Of a stretch of 64,000 nucleotides of DNA, positions 26,949 to 35,268 are shown in pieces (within the stretch, counting starts at the first letter, position 1; each line of letters begins with the position of its first letter). The notes beneath the pieces are model-generated. The model worked only from the letters and a program-made list of their open reading frames with translations. It was not told where the DNA came from and made no database searches. A program made the position numbers and the translations under genes. This DNA comes from Virgibacillus sp. LDC-1. GTDB taxonomy: Bacteria > Bacillota > Bacilli > Bacillales > Amphibacillaceae. The stretch covers positions 1 to 64,000 of the forward strand of contig NZ_JARUVL010000002.1 in NCBI RefSeq assembly GCF_030137545.1. Reading direction: 5' to 3'.

Positions 26949-27815
26949 CTAATTTCTTGCTTTTACATGTTCAGATGAAAAAATATGTATTTCCATCTTC
27001 CCATTTTTTGCTTGTGCTCGAATTAATATTGGTTGATTGAAATTATTTTTAAATGAAAAGTCAGGCCCCCACCAGCTCACTGTTGCATCTTTTCCGGGTG
27101 GAACATAAGGTACTTCTCTGCTATGCGAATACCGCTCGATAATTTCTATCCCTCTTAAATTAACCGCATTAAACAGTGTCGACGAAACTTGGCATATTCC
27201 GCCGCCTATATCCTCAGCTAATTCTCCTCTTACAATAACAGGTGCTCGCTCATAGCCCCGCTTCTCTGTACGTTTCCCCACCACTTTATTAAAAGAAAAC
27301 GTTTCTCCAGGAAATACAACATGATTATTAATTGCTTTTGCTGCAAGCCATATGTTATGAGAGCGTTCCTCATTTTCTTGTCGAAAAAAAGTCTTGAAGC
27401 TGCCAATTTTTTTCGCACTAATCTCTGCTAAAAGCTCCCCATCGACTTTCGGATAGATAAGTGTTTTTGGAATAGAATATTGCTTTGACTGACCACTATA
27501 AAAAAAGGAATAAAAATATTCCATCGTCTTTGTGCGATTCAATTTCCATCCGGGCTTTCCAGCGATTATCTCCCCGCCCAATCCAATTTGGGCATTTTCG
27601 GGAGATGTATAAACTTGTTCTTCTAATTTATCTAACAGAAGTGTTAGTTTCTGATAATCCACTACGTATGGTTCAACAGCATCCAATGAGAAATGGCTTC
27701 TAATGAGGGTTTCACTCACGTTTTCTTCTTTTAGAATGAGTCTTAAAGCTGAAGTATGAAGGGGCAGTATAATACAAATGGCCAAACACACTATCGTGGC
27801 GATTATTTTTTTCAT
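26949..27815 (-). CDS. VanW-family protein, secreted or anchored
   Basis: A 288-residue protein with an N-terminal signal or anchor (MKKIIATIVCLAICIILPLHTSA). The C-terminal VanW domain (about 135-270) has the hallmarks FPGETFSFNKVVGKRTEKRGY and GGGICQVSSTLFNA, followed by RYSHSREVPYVPPGKDATV. Proteins of this type are associated with the cell wall, and their exact role is unclear; the name comes from a vancomycin cluster, but no other van gene is here. GGAGGAGG precedes the ATG. Confidence 0.85.
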   Translation of the reverse strand: MKKIIATIVCLAICIILPLHTSALRLILKEENVSETLIRSHFSLDAVEPYVVDYQKLTLLLDKLEEQVYTSPENAQIGLGGEIIAGKPGWKLNRTKTMEYFYSFFYSGQSKQYSIPKTLIYPKVDGELLAEISAKKIGSFKTFFRQENEERSHNIWLAAKAINNHVVFPGETFSFNKVVGKRTEKRGYERAPVIVRGELAEDIGGGICQVSSTLFNAVNLRGIEIIERYSHSREVPYVPPGKDATVSWWGPDFSFKNNFNQPILIRAQAKNGKMEIHIFSSEHVKARN

Positions 27816-27894
27816 AATACGACCTCCTCCAAAATAGTATGAAACTAAATTTAATTTTCATGTATAAGTAAGAACAAAGAATGGAAAAAAGCCA

Positions 27895-27945
27895 TATTAA
27901 AAGAGCTACCACGAAAATCATTGTTCATGACTTTTGTGATAGCTC
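27895..27945 (-). terminator. terminator after the 32-aa membrane peptide gene
   Basis: GAGCTACCAC (27903-27912) pairs with GTGATAGCTC (27936-27945) with one wobble, and the inner part also pairs. On the minus strand it ends in TTTT. It lies just after the small gene at 27956. Confidence 0.75.
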
Positions 27946-27955
27946 CATCATTATA

Positions 27956-28054
27956 TTATCTAAAGTCTCTATTGTCCTCTATTTTTCTGCTAGCAAACAT
28001 ATAGCCAACAATAGAAGCTAGTCCTAAAATAAAATAAAATGAACTTCGTTTCAT
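27956..28054 (-). CDS. small membrane peptide (32 aa)
   Basis: A 32-residue frame with a near-perfect ribosome binding site AAAGGAGG eight bases before ATG 28054. It has a basic start (MKRSS), one membrane span (about residues 6-22) and a charged tail (RKIEDNRDFR). It lies 43 bases downstream of the NADH dehydrogenase gene and before a terminator, so it is probably co-transcribed with it. No family recognised. Confidence 0.65.
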   Translation of the reverse strand: MKRSSFYFILGLASIVGYMFASRKIEDNRDFR

Positions 28055-28097
28055 TCTTTATTCCTCCTTTAATTTTGGAGCCGTGCACCATACAAGC

Positions 28098-29306
28098 TTA
28101 AAACGGACGAACTTTTCCTTTTTTCAAGAATAGCTTAGGTCCACCTAATAAGAATAAATAGCGATTGTCAACAACTTTCTTCATCGCTGCTGCTGGTTTT
28201 CCTGAGAGCTTTGTTCCAGATAACACGTTTCCTACACCATCGGTAATGCCCAATGATGCAACTGTTCCCTTATCATGGAATTCAAAGTTCTGTAAGGCTT
28301 CATGTCGAAGTAATGCTTTGATATTGCTTGCACACGTATCCGCATGTTGCATAGCTGCTTGCGCAGTTGGTGGATATGGACGACCTTCTTTTTCATTCAT
28401 TACCCATGCACAATCACCCAGAATAAAGATGTTTTCTTCTTCTGGTGCTCTTAAATCACCATTAACAGTTACTTTTCCTCTTGTAAGTTCAAAACCGGAT
28501 TTTGCAAGAATCGGATTTCCAGTAACCCCGCCCGTCCAAACAATTGTTCCAGCTTTAATCTCCTCACGGTCATCGCCAACAATAAATGCATCTTCTGTAC
28601 ATTCCTGGATTTTCGCATCTAAGCGGAATTCTACACCACGATGCTCTAACGATGTTTTCGCATATTCTACTAAGTCCTTTTCAAACATTGGTAAAATAGA
28701 TGGAGCAGCTTCTACATTAATAATCCGCGCTTTACTACGATCAATATCATACTTCTTGCACAGCTGTGGTACCTTTTCAGCAAGCTCTCCAACAAATTCA
28801 ATGCCAGTAAATCCAGCTCCACCGACTAAAATCGTTAAATCACTGTCATTCTTTTCTTCACTATTTTTATATTTTACAAACTGATATTCAATATGATCTC
28901 GAATTAATTGACATGAATCAATATCCTGGATGAAAAATGCATTTTCTTCCATTCCTTTAATACCGAATGTGTTCGTTACAAACCCAAGTGCGATAACAAG
29001 ATAATCATATGTAATTTCACCATTTTCTAGAACAACACGATTATCTTCTTTTTCCACTTTTACAACGGAATCATAAATTAACCGAACTCGATTCGGGTTA
29101 ATAACATCACTTATCATGATACGTGCTTGGTTATGATTAATCGTACCAGCAGCTACTTCATGAAGCCATGTTGTTTGATAATGATAATTGTGTTTATTAA
29201 TTAACACAATTTCCGCTTCTTCTGGTGATAACTTTTGTGTTAAACGCTTCGTCGTCATCATCCCGGCATAGCCTGCCCCAAGGACGACAATTCTAGGTTT
29301 ACTCAT
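28098..29306 (-). CDS. type II NADH dehydrogenase (YumB/Ndh-like)
   Basis: A 402-residue flavoprotein. ATG 29306 is chosen over the longer frame from 29336 because AAAGGTGG lies at the right distance before it. The FAD-binding motif VVLGAGYAGM is at the N terminus, HNYHYQTTWLHEVAAGT follows, the NADH motif LVGGAGFTGIEFVGELA is at about 160 and the C-terminal AQAAMQHADTCASNI fits NDH-2. It resembles B. subtilis YumB. It passes electrons from NADH to menaquinone without pumping protons. Confidence 0.9.
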   Translation of the reverse strand: MSKPRIVVLGAGYAGMMTTKRLTQKLSPEEAEIVLINKHNYHYQTTWLHEVAAGTINHNQARIMISDVINPNRVRLIYDSVVKVEKEDNRVVLENGEITYDYLVIALGFVTNTFGIKGMEENAFFIQDIDSCQLIRDHIEYQFVKYKNSEEKNDSDLTILVGGAGFTGIEFVGELAEKVPQLCKKYDIDRSKARIINVEAAPSILPMFEKDLVEYAKTSLEHRGVEFRLDAKIQECTEDAFIVGDDREEIKAGTIVWTGGVTGNPILAKSGFELTRGKVTVNGDLRAPEEENIFILGDCAWVMNEKEGRPYPPTAQAAMQHADTCASNIKALLRHEALQNFEFHDKGTVASLGITDGVGNVLSGTKLSGKPAAAMKKVVDNRYLFLLGGPKLFLKKGKVRPF

Positions 29307-29680
29307 TTTTACATCCACCTTTCTGTTCTTAAGCAAATTGCTGATGAACTTCTCCCATCCTAAATTGCTTAATTTTCATTGCAAATAACCAACTTAAAAC
29401 CTACTTGGAATTACATTTCCATAATATCAAAGTTTTTTTAAATAGGCTATTAATGTTTACTGTTTTTACCATAACCTCTTTTTATCTTTTATTGCTTTAC
29501 ATAGAATATCGATTCCATTATGTCCCATTCTTCATAATTATATGCTACCTTAAATTCACTTGGTTCAAGGAATCTATTAGAATGCTGTTTTAAGTCCTAC
29601 CAACTCTCAGGAGAGTTATCGACTCCCCTTGCCTCCGCCTCATGAGTTTGATATGCATCGCTTACTGTAGGTTCCACGCG
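29307..29680. other. gap upstream of pyrP leader
   Basis: No gene is supported here. A 62-codon open frame at 29405-29593 has no ribosome binding site and a low-complexity hydrophobic translation. A small perfect hairpin AACTCTC/GAGAGTT lies at about 29600-29617. Confidence 0.5.
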
Positions 29681-29687
29681 AAAAAAT

Positions 29688-29718
29688 TTAACACAAACTA
29701 GAATGAATGTGCTATGAT
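29688..29718 (+). promoter_or_regulatory. promoter of pyrP
   Basis: TTAACA (29688-29693) and an extended -10 TGCTATGAT (hexamer at 29713-29718) with a 19-base spacer. The transcript would start just before the PyrR-type leader. Confidence 0.55.
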
Positions 29719-29744
29719 ATATACAAGTTCATACGGTTACCTTT

Positions 29745-29873
29745 AAATCAGTCCTGTGAGACTGGCAAGGTGAGCAGACGAAGGTCTGCAAATTTATCAG
29801 CACAGATTGGACATTTATTGTTCCATTTATGTTGTATGAAAACACCTTGCTATCTATTGGCAAGGTTTTTTTA
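29745..29873 (+). promoter_or_regulatory. PyrR-type attenuator leader of pyrP
   Basis: A PyrR-binding-loop-like hairpin AGTCCTGTGAGACT lies at about 29750-29763. GGCAAGGTG just after it (29764-29772) can pair with CACCTTGC (29843-29850), which is the 5' arm of a terminator ACCTTGC/GCAAGGT (29844-29850 and 29860-29866) followed by TTTTTTT. This is the antiterminator/terminator switch of Bacillus pyr genes: PyrR with UMP stabilises the binding loop and favours termination. Confidence 0.85.
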
Positions 29874-29930
29874 TGTTTCATCCTTAAACGGTAACATATG
29901 AACCTCAATAATAACGAGGGAGAGAATTGC

Positions 29931-31217
29931 ATGAAACAGTATAAAGAAATTCAAGTAGATGAACGTTTACCATTTATTCAAAGCATTCCATTAAGTATTC
30001 AGCACTTATTCGCCATGTTTGGTTCAACTGTCCTAGTTCCAGTGCTTTTTGGCATAAATCCTGCAACTATTCTACTTATGAATGGATTAGGCACACTCTT
30101 TTATCTATTTATTACAAAAGGGAAAATCCCAGCCTATCTTGGCTCGAGCTTCGCTTTCATATCACCTGTATTTGTTGTGTTAAGTCACTATGCAGGTGGG
30201 GAAGGTTATGGCTATGCACTTGCAGGGTTCTTTGTCGTTGGTGTTGTACTCACCATTGTCGGTTTAATTGTTAAAGTAGCAGGAACTAGTTGGATTGATG
30301 TATTGTTTCCACCAGCTGCCATGGGAGCAATCGTTGCTGTCATTGGTTTAGAAATTGTGCCAGTTGCTGCAGAAATGGCAGGCTTGATTGCACCAGCTGA
30401 TGCGGCTGCGGACTGGGCAATCGATTCAAAGGTTGTAATGGTTTCCATGCTCACCCTTGCCATAACAATTATAAGCTGGGTTACTATGCGTGGTTTCTTA
30501 AAAATTATTCCGATATTAATTGGTATTGTTTCTGGTTATATAATTGCATTTGCAGCAGGTTTAGTAGATTTAACAACGGTATCTGAAGCAGCGTGGATTT
30601 CAGTCCCTGATTTTTACCAAATGAAATTCGATTGGTCTGCGATTTTAATTATTCTACCTGCCGCATTAGTTATCATTCCAGAGCATATAGGTCACTTATT
30701 TGTTACAAGTAACATTGTCAAACGTGATTTAGCAAAGGATCCTGGTCTTGATCGCTCCCTTTTAGGAAATGGACTGTCCACCATGGTTTCTAGCTTTTTT
30801 GGTTCGACTCCAAACACAACCTATGGTGAAAACATTGGTGTATTAGCAATAACAAGAGTATATTCTACATGGATTATTGGTGGGGCTGCTGTACTCGCGA
30901 TCTTCCTTTCTTTCTGTGGAAAGCTTGCAGCATTAATTTCATCGATTCCCACCGCTGTAATGGGAGGAATCTCGCTATTATTATTCGGTATTATAGCAGC
31001 GAGTGGAATTCGAATGCTCGTGGAAGCAAAGGTAGATTATAGCCACTCCCAAAACCTTATCTTAACGTGTGTTGTACTTGTTATTGGAATAAGTGGAGCA
31101 ACAATAAGCTTAGGGGGAAATGTTGAACTAAAAGGTATGGGACTCGCAACAATTGTAGCTATTTTTCTTAGCATGTTCTTTAAACTTCTTGATTTACTTA
31201 AGCTATCCAATGAATAG
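29931..31217 (+). CDS. pyrP: uracil permease (NCS2 family)
   Basis: A 428-residue uracil:proton symporter with about fourteen spans. I use ATG 29931, which follows GAGGGAGAG, and not the frame start at 29898. Motifs of the UraA/PyrP family are present: SIQHLFAMFGSTVLVP, GSSFAFISPV, IPEHIGHLFVTSNIV and NTTYGENIGVLAITRVYS. The PyrR-type attenuator upstream supports a pyrimidine substrate. It is followed by a terminator. Confidence 0.95.
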   Translation: MKQYKEIQVDERLPFIQSIPLSIQHLFAMFGSTVLVPVLFGINPATILLMNGLGTLFYLFITKGKIPAYLGSSFAFISPVFVVLSHYAGGEGYGYALAGFFVVGVVLTIVGLIVKVAGTSWIDVLFPPAAMGAIVAVIGLEIVPVAAEMAGLIAPADAAADWAIDSKVVMVSMLTLAITIISWVTMRGFLKIIPILIGIVSGYIIAFAAGLVDLTTVSEAAWISVPDFYQMKFDWSAILIILPAALVIIPEHIGHLFVTSNIVKRDLAKDPGLDRSLLGNGLSTMVSSFFGSTPNTTYGENIGVLAITRVYSTWIIGGAAVLAIFLSFCGKLAALISSIPTAVMGGISLLLFGIIAASGIRMLVEAKVDYSHSQNLILTCVVLVIGISGATISLGGNVELKGMGLATIVAIFLSMFFKLLDLLKLSNE

Positions 31218-31220
31218 GGA

Positions 31221-31250
31221 AAAAAAGATGTCCATATGGGCATCTTTTTT
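31221..31250 (+). terminator. terminator after pyrP
   Basis: GATGTCC/GGGCATC arms around ATAT (31227-31244), with A6 before and T6 after, so it could function in both directions. Confidence 0.85.
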
Positions 31251-31439
31251 GTAGATATGTGTTTAGAAAATATTGCATAGTGAATAACTCCATAGGTATT
31301 TCCTACTGTTTTTTTACATTTCCCAACTTTCTTTACACGTTATTTTTCTAAATATGGTATAATTTTGATAATTAGAATAATATTACGTAATCGCATGTGA
31401 TTAGTCGAATCGGAGGACTGAATACAGGAGGATCAATTC

Positions 31440-31964
31440 ATGAAAACAACCCGTGACTTAGTCGATGAATTATCACAATTTAATGTATGGGTAAAATCTT
31501 TAGAGCATATGAGTGATACGCATTTTTTCACTCCAATAAAAAAAGACAAATGGTCTACAGCAGAAATCATTTGTCATATTACCTTCTGGGATATTTATAT
31601 TATCGAAGAAATATTACCATTTATGAAAAATGATGCATCCATTCAAAGTATTTCTTTTGATATTTTAAATAAGAAAGCGGCAGAATATGCAAACTCAGGT
31701 GTTACAAAAAGTGAATTAATTGATCACCAGCTTTGTGCACGAACACAGCTAGTCTCTGTATTAAAACGAAAAAACGAAGAAGACTTTCACGCGTCCTTCA
31801 CAATAAACGGGGATACAATCGATCCTTTTTCTGGGCTTCCACATACAATGTTCAATTATTTTTGGAGCTTTGTTTGGCATGATAATCATCATAAAAAGCA
31901 AATCGAGTTGTTTATAGAAGAAAAACAAAGCAAAGTTCGTCTAAACAACAGTACAAGTTCATAA
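31440..31964 (+). CDS. DinB/YfiT-like putative metal-dependent protein
   Basis: A 174-residue four-helix protein of the DinB superfamily. Metal-ligand histidines are visible in ICHITFWD (His46) and in the C-terminal WHDNHHKKQIE. Members bind zinc or nickel, and several are bacillithiol-dependent transferases or have unknown roles. CAGGAGG precedes the ATG. It is a single gene closed by a strong terminator. Confidence 0.75.
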   Translation: MKTTRDLVDELSQFNVWVKSLEHMSDTHFFTPIKKDKWSTAEIICHITFWDIYIIEEILPFMKNDASIQSISFDILNKKAAEYANSGVTKSELIDHQLCARTQLVSVLKRKNEEDFHASFTINGDTIDPFSGLPHTMFNYFWSFVWHDNHHKKQIELFIEEKQSKVRLNNSTSS

Positions 31965-32078
31965 GCAACCTTATTACTTTTAATTTGTATAACGCTCCCC
32001 GCATAGTTTTTTTAGTGAAGGAATCAGTAATACTATCCCTTCTAATTGTGTAGCTTCGAACTTTTCATATTATAAAAA

Positions 32079-32115
32079 TCGACACTCTCCATTTTTAAGA
32101 GAGTGTCGACTTTTT
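32079..32115. terminator. bidirectional terminator between DinB-like and yhgE-like genes
   Basis: Perfect 11-bp arms (32079-32089 and 32099-32109), with AAAA before and TTTTT after. The T run overlaps the stop codon of the minus-strand gene. Confidence 0.85.
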
Positions 32116-34480
32116 ATTGCAATGCTTCATTACCATTTGGATTCTTCTTAGTTTTATAGGTGAAATACACTATTGTTAGCATAGCAAACGTAAAAAGATA
32201 GCAAGCTAATATACCGATATTATGCCACATAAAGGAGAAATCTCCACTTGATATCACTGCTTTAAACGCTTGAACGGAGTATGTCATAGGTAGCAGTGCG
32301 TTTATAGGCTGTAACATGTTTGGTATCAATTCCAATGGAAATGTTCCGGCACTTGTTGTTAGCTGGAGGATTAAAAGCACAATGGCAATAAATCTTCCGG
32401 GATCACCTAATGTGGTTACTAAAAATTGGATTAACACGATAAACACAAGACTCGTAATTATAGTTGTCACAATAAATAATGGTACACTCTTCACTTCTAT
32501 ATCAAGACCGAGAAGAAGAACAGCATCGACTAGCAAAGCTTGCAGTATTCCTACAATACTTAACACACCAAACTTCCCAATAAACCATGTGATTCCACTT
32601 TGAGCCTGTATAGCTGGTTCTTTTATCTGATAAACAATCGTTATTAATAATGCGCCAACAAATAATCCTAATGAAACAAAATATGGTGCAAATCCGGTAC
32701 CATAGTTTGGCACATGGTTTATTTCATTTTTGTCTAAAGCAACTGGATTACTAAACATCTCATACGTGTCATCATCCGCTTTAACCGAACTTGCTTCATC
32801 TGCTGCATCATCTAGCTTTTGATGAAGCTCATTTGTTCCTTTTTGTAAATCAGTTGCCCCATGATCAAGTGCGACAGAACCTTCTGCTAGTTTTTGGGAG
32901 CCGTCATTCATTTTTTGAGCGCCATTAGATATATCATGCATCCCATCATCTAAATCGGTAGCTCCTTTTTCAAGCTGCTTTACCGCCCCATTTGCTTGCA
33001 CAAGCTTATTCTGGAACTGCTGCATGCTGTCAACGAATTGCTGTTGGCCATTATTTAGCTTATCTGCACCTGCTGCAAGTTCATTTGACCCGCCTGCTAA
33101 TTTCGTAATGCCATCCAGTAGCGTGCTTTGTCCATCATTAACTTGTTCAAGACCTTGTAGTAATTCGTTAAATGTTGGATCAACTGCTTGTTGGATTTGC
33201 ATTTCCATATTATTAGCTGTTGCTGCAAATTGATTATTTACTTCTTCCTTAAAAGGTACAAATCCTGCTTGAAGTCCTTTATCAATTTCTTGTTTTAATT
33301 GTGCTTCAAGCTGTTTTTGACTTGGTGTATTATTCGCCACTTGCTCTTGTAATGCTTGAATAACTTGTGGATCAACATTACTTTGCTTTAGCGCTTGAAA
33401 AAGCTGCGTCATCTGTGCTTCCTGCTGTTGTGATAGTTGCGCTGCGATTTCTCGTGAAAGCCCTTCGCCAAGCCTGCTCTGTAGTTGATCAAGCCCTTGG
33501 CTCATTGCACCAGCACTTGCATCTGATTTTTCACCTATTGCATTCGCCATTTCTTTAGGAAGTTTGTTTTGAAATGCGCGTAAGCCTTCCTCTATCTGCT
33601 TTGTAGCGTCAACAAGGGAAGGTATTTTTTCTTCCATTTGACTTGCCCCAGCTTGGATGTCGGTAATTCCATTCGTTAGCGTTCCTGTTCCAACTTGGAG
33701 TTCCGTTGATGCGTTCAACAGCTTTTCATTAGCTTCTGTAAACTGCTCTATTGCTGTAGAAAAGTCTGTCATCCCTGTTGCTAACAAATTGGCTCCCTTC
33801 ATTGCTTTGTTTGTTCCTTGTTGAAATTCTATCGCTTTTGCTGCGAAATGTGCTAGATTTTCTTTTAACGATTGTGTACCATTTTGTAGTGTTTCTGCCC
33901 CTTCATTTAAGCTCCCACTTCCATCACTTGCCTTCGTAAGCCCATCTGACATTTCGTGTACACGATCAAACATCGTTTCCGCATACGTTGCCGAAATTTC
34001 ATTCGCAATCGCTGTTTTAATTTCCTTTACTGCAGTTTCACCAATTTGTGCGGAAAGAAAATTATAGCTCTCATTTGGAACATACTTTAATTCCAACTGT
34101 TTTGGTGCTTCATCCATTAATGTTGTTGCATTCTGAGAGAAATCAGCAGGAATTTCAACGAGCATGTAATATTCTTGTTTCTCTAAACCCTTATACCCTT
34201 TCTCTCGTGTTCTAAAGTGAAATTGAAATTCGTTGTTATCCTTTAACTTATCAACAAGTTCATTTCCTAAGACTAATCTTTCTCCTTCTAGTGTTGCACC
34301 AGCATCTTCATTGACGACTGCAACTGGTAGTTTGTCGAGTTGTGAATACGGGTCCCAAAACGACCATAAAAACATACCAGCATATAAAATAGGTACAAAA
34401 ATTACTCCAACAATCGGTACCCACACTTTTTTGTTGGAAAAAATTTGCTTCCATTCAGAAATGAATAATGACTTTTTCAT
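32114..34480 (-). CDS. YhgE/Pip-type membrane protein
   Basis: A 788-residue protein. The start at 34480 follows GGGAAGGGAAG; the longer frame from 34519 would place 13 extra residues over the operator. One N-terminal span (WVPIVGVIFVPILYAGMFLW) is followed by a long extracytoplasmic coiled-coil region of about 570 residues with repeating LxxGxxxLxxG patterns, then five to six C-terminal spans of the ABC-2 permease type. YhgE/Pip proteins include a phage-infection protein and EsaA-like secretion components. It is paired with a divergent-in-function TetR regulator directly upstream on the same strand and shares its operator. Confidence 0.85.
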   Translation of the reverse strand: MKKSLFISEWKQIFSNKKVWVPIVGVIFVPILYAGMFLWSFWDPYSQLDKLPVAVVNEDAGATLEGERLVLGNELVDKLKDNNEFQFHFRTREKGYKGLEKQEYYMLVEIPADFSQNATTLMDEAPKQLELKYVPNESYNFLSAQIGETAVKEIKTAIANEISATYAETMFDRVHEMSDGLTKASDGSGSLNEGAETLQNGTQSLKENLAHFAAKAIEFQQGTNKAMKGANLLATGMTDFSTAIEQFTEANEKLLNASTELQVGTGTLTNGITDIQAGASQMEEKIPSLVDATKQIEEGLRAFQNKLPKEMANAIGEKSDASAGAMSQGLDQLQSRLGEGLSREIAAQLSQQQEAQMTQLFQALKQSNVDPQVIQALQEQVANNTPSQKQLEAQLKQEIDKGLQAGFVPFKEEVNNQFAATANNMEMQIQQAVDPTFNELLQGLEQVNDGQSTLLDGITKLAGGSNELAAGADKLNNGQQQFVDSMQQFQNKLVQANGAVKQLEKGATDLDDGMHDISNGAQKMNDGSQKLAEGSVALDHGATDLQKGTNELHQKLDDAADEASSVKADDDTYEMFSNPVALDKNEINHVPNYGTGFAPYFVSLGLFVGALLITIVYQIKEPAIQAQSGITWFIGKFGVLSIVGILQALLVDAVLLLGLDIEVKSVPLFIVTTIITSLVFIVLIQFLVTTLGDPGRFIAIVLLILQLTTSAGTFPLELIPNMLQPINALLPMTYSVQAFKAVISSGDFSFMWHNIGILACYLFTFAMLTIVYFTYKTKKNPNGNEALQ

Positions 34481-34533
34481 ACTTTCTTCCCTTCCCTCAA
34501 TCATTAACGTTTTACTCATTTAGCCATTTATTT

Positions 34534-34558
34534 ATGACTGTTTTATTCATTTGGTCAT
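34534..34558. promoter_or_regulatory. TetR operator site upstream of the yhgE-like gene
   Basis: A 25-bp element with outer parts ATGACT and TTTGGTCAT. It matches the site at 35182-35206, with identical outer 15 bases and the same total length. It lies 54 to 78 bases before the yhgE-like start codon. Confidence 0.7.
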
Positions 34559-34581
34559 TTTTTGAAAAAAATCAAGGATCA

Positions 34582-35154
34582 TCATTGTGATAATCCTTCG
34601 AACAAATATAATTTAAATAGCTTTGATATTTCATCCTTATTAAATGGCTCATGAAATTGCTCCCAATCGACAATTAATGAAATGTAGAGCTTTAACATGA
34701 CAAAGGCCGTAACCTCCGGATTACAATGCTTGATTTCTCCTTTATCGATTGCCCGTTGGACAATCTCCTTAATATAACCAACAATAGCCGCTTCTAACTG
34801 TTGAACCACCTCTGAAACCGCTGGAGTTCCCATCTCTTTTTCCTCTTGTAGCAGTTTAATCGTAAGCTGGTGATCCTTTCTAAATTCCAGTAAGCTATAT
34901 AAAGCCCGATCGGCATTTTCATGGAAGGAGCTATTCTCATCAATAACCGCTTCAGCCGCGGCTTTCATTTCTCTAATGAGTGATGCGATAATATCTCCGA
35001 ACAATTCTTCTTTATTTTTATAAAATGTATAAATTGTTCCTTTGCCAACTCCTGCTAATTTTGCAACCTGATCCATTGTTGTTGCTTTATAACCGAATAA
35101 GGAGAACGACTTTGTAGCTGCTTCGACGATTTGTTTTTTTCGGTCAATTGCCAT
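34582..35154 (-). CDS. TetR-family regulator
   Basis: A 190-residue regulator starting at ATG 35154 (193 from GTG 35163, which lies in the ribosome binding site). The N-terminal helix-turn-helix is clear: FSLFGYKATTMDQVAKLAGVGKGTIYTFYKNKEELF. The C-terminal ligand-binding part resembles FatR/YhgD-type regulators of Bacillus, which sit next to yhgE. The shared 25-bp operators upstream of it and upstream of the yhgE-like gene suggest it represses both. The ligand is unknown; fatty acids or membrane-active compounds are possible. Confidence 0.88.
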   Translation of the reverse strand: MAIDRKKQIVEAATKSFSLFGYKATTMDQVAKLAGVGKGTIYTFYKNKEELFGDIIASLIREMKAAAEAVIDENSSFHENADRALYSLLEFRKDHQLTIKLLQEEKEMGTPAVSEVVQQLEAAIVGYIKEIVQRAIDKGEIKHCNPEVTAFVMLKLYISLIVDWEQFHEPFNKDEISKLFKLYLFEGLSQ

Positions 35155-35181
35155 TTGCCTCACCCTAACCTTTTGCCCGAA

Positions 35182-35206
35182 ATGACTAAATGAGTATTTT
35201 GGTCAT
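35182..35206. promoter_or_regulatory. TetR operator site upstream of the regulator gene
   Basis: A 25-bp imperfect palindrome with ATGACTAAAT on the left and ATTTTGGTCAT on the right. It lies 28 bases before the regulator start and matches the site at 34534-34558. Confidence 0.7.
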
Positions 35207-35268
35207 TATTACAATATAAAAATAATAGCATGATTTAACATGTTTTACAACCACTTTTTAAAGGATTT

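Noticed and set aside
26949-27815. Vancomycin resistance gene
   Set aside because: Only the VanW domain is shared. No ligase, dehydrogenase or VanRS pair is present, and VanW proteins are common in spore formers.
28165-28884. 239-codon open frame on the plus strand
   Set aside because: It is the reverse strand of the type II NADH dehydrogenase, with a Ser/Ala/Pro-rich translation that reflects the codon pattern of the real gene.
29405-29593. 62-codon open frame before the pyrP leader
   Set aside because: No ribosome binding site, AT-driven hydrophobic composition, and no sign of conservation. It ends about 100 bases before the pyrP promoter and looks like chance.
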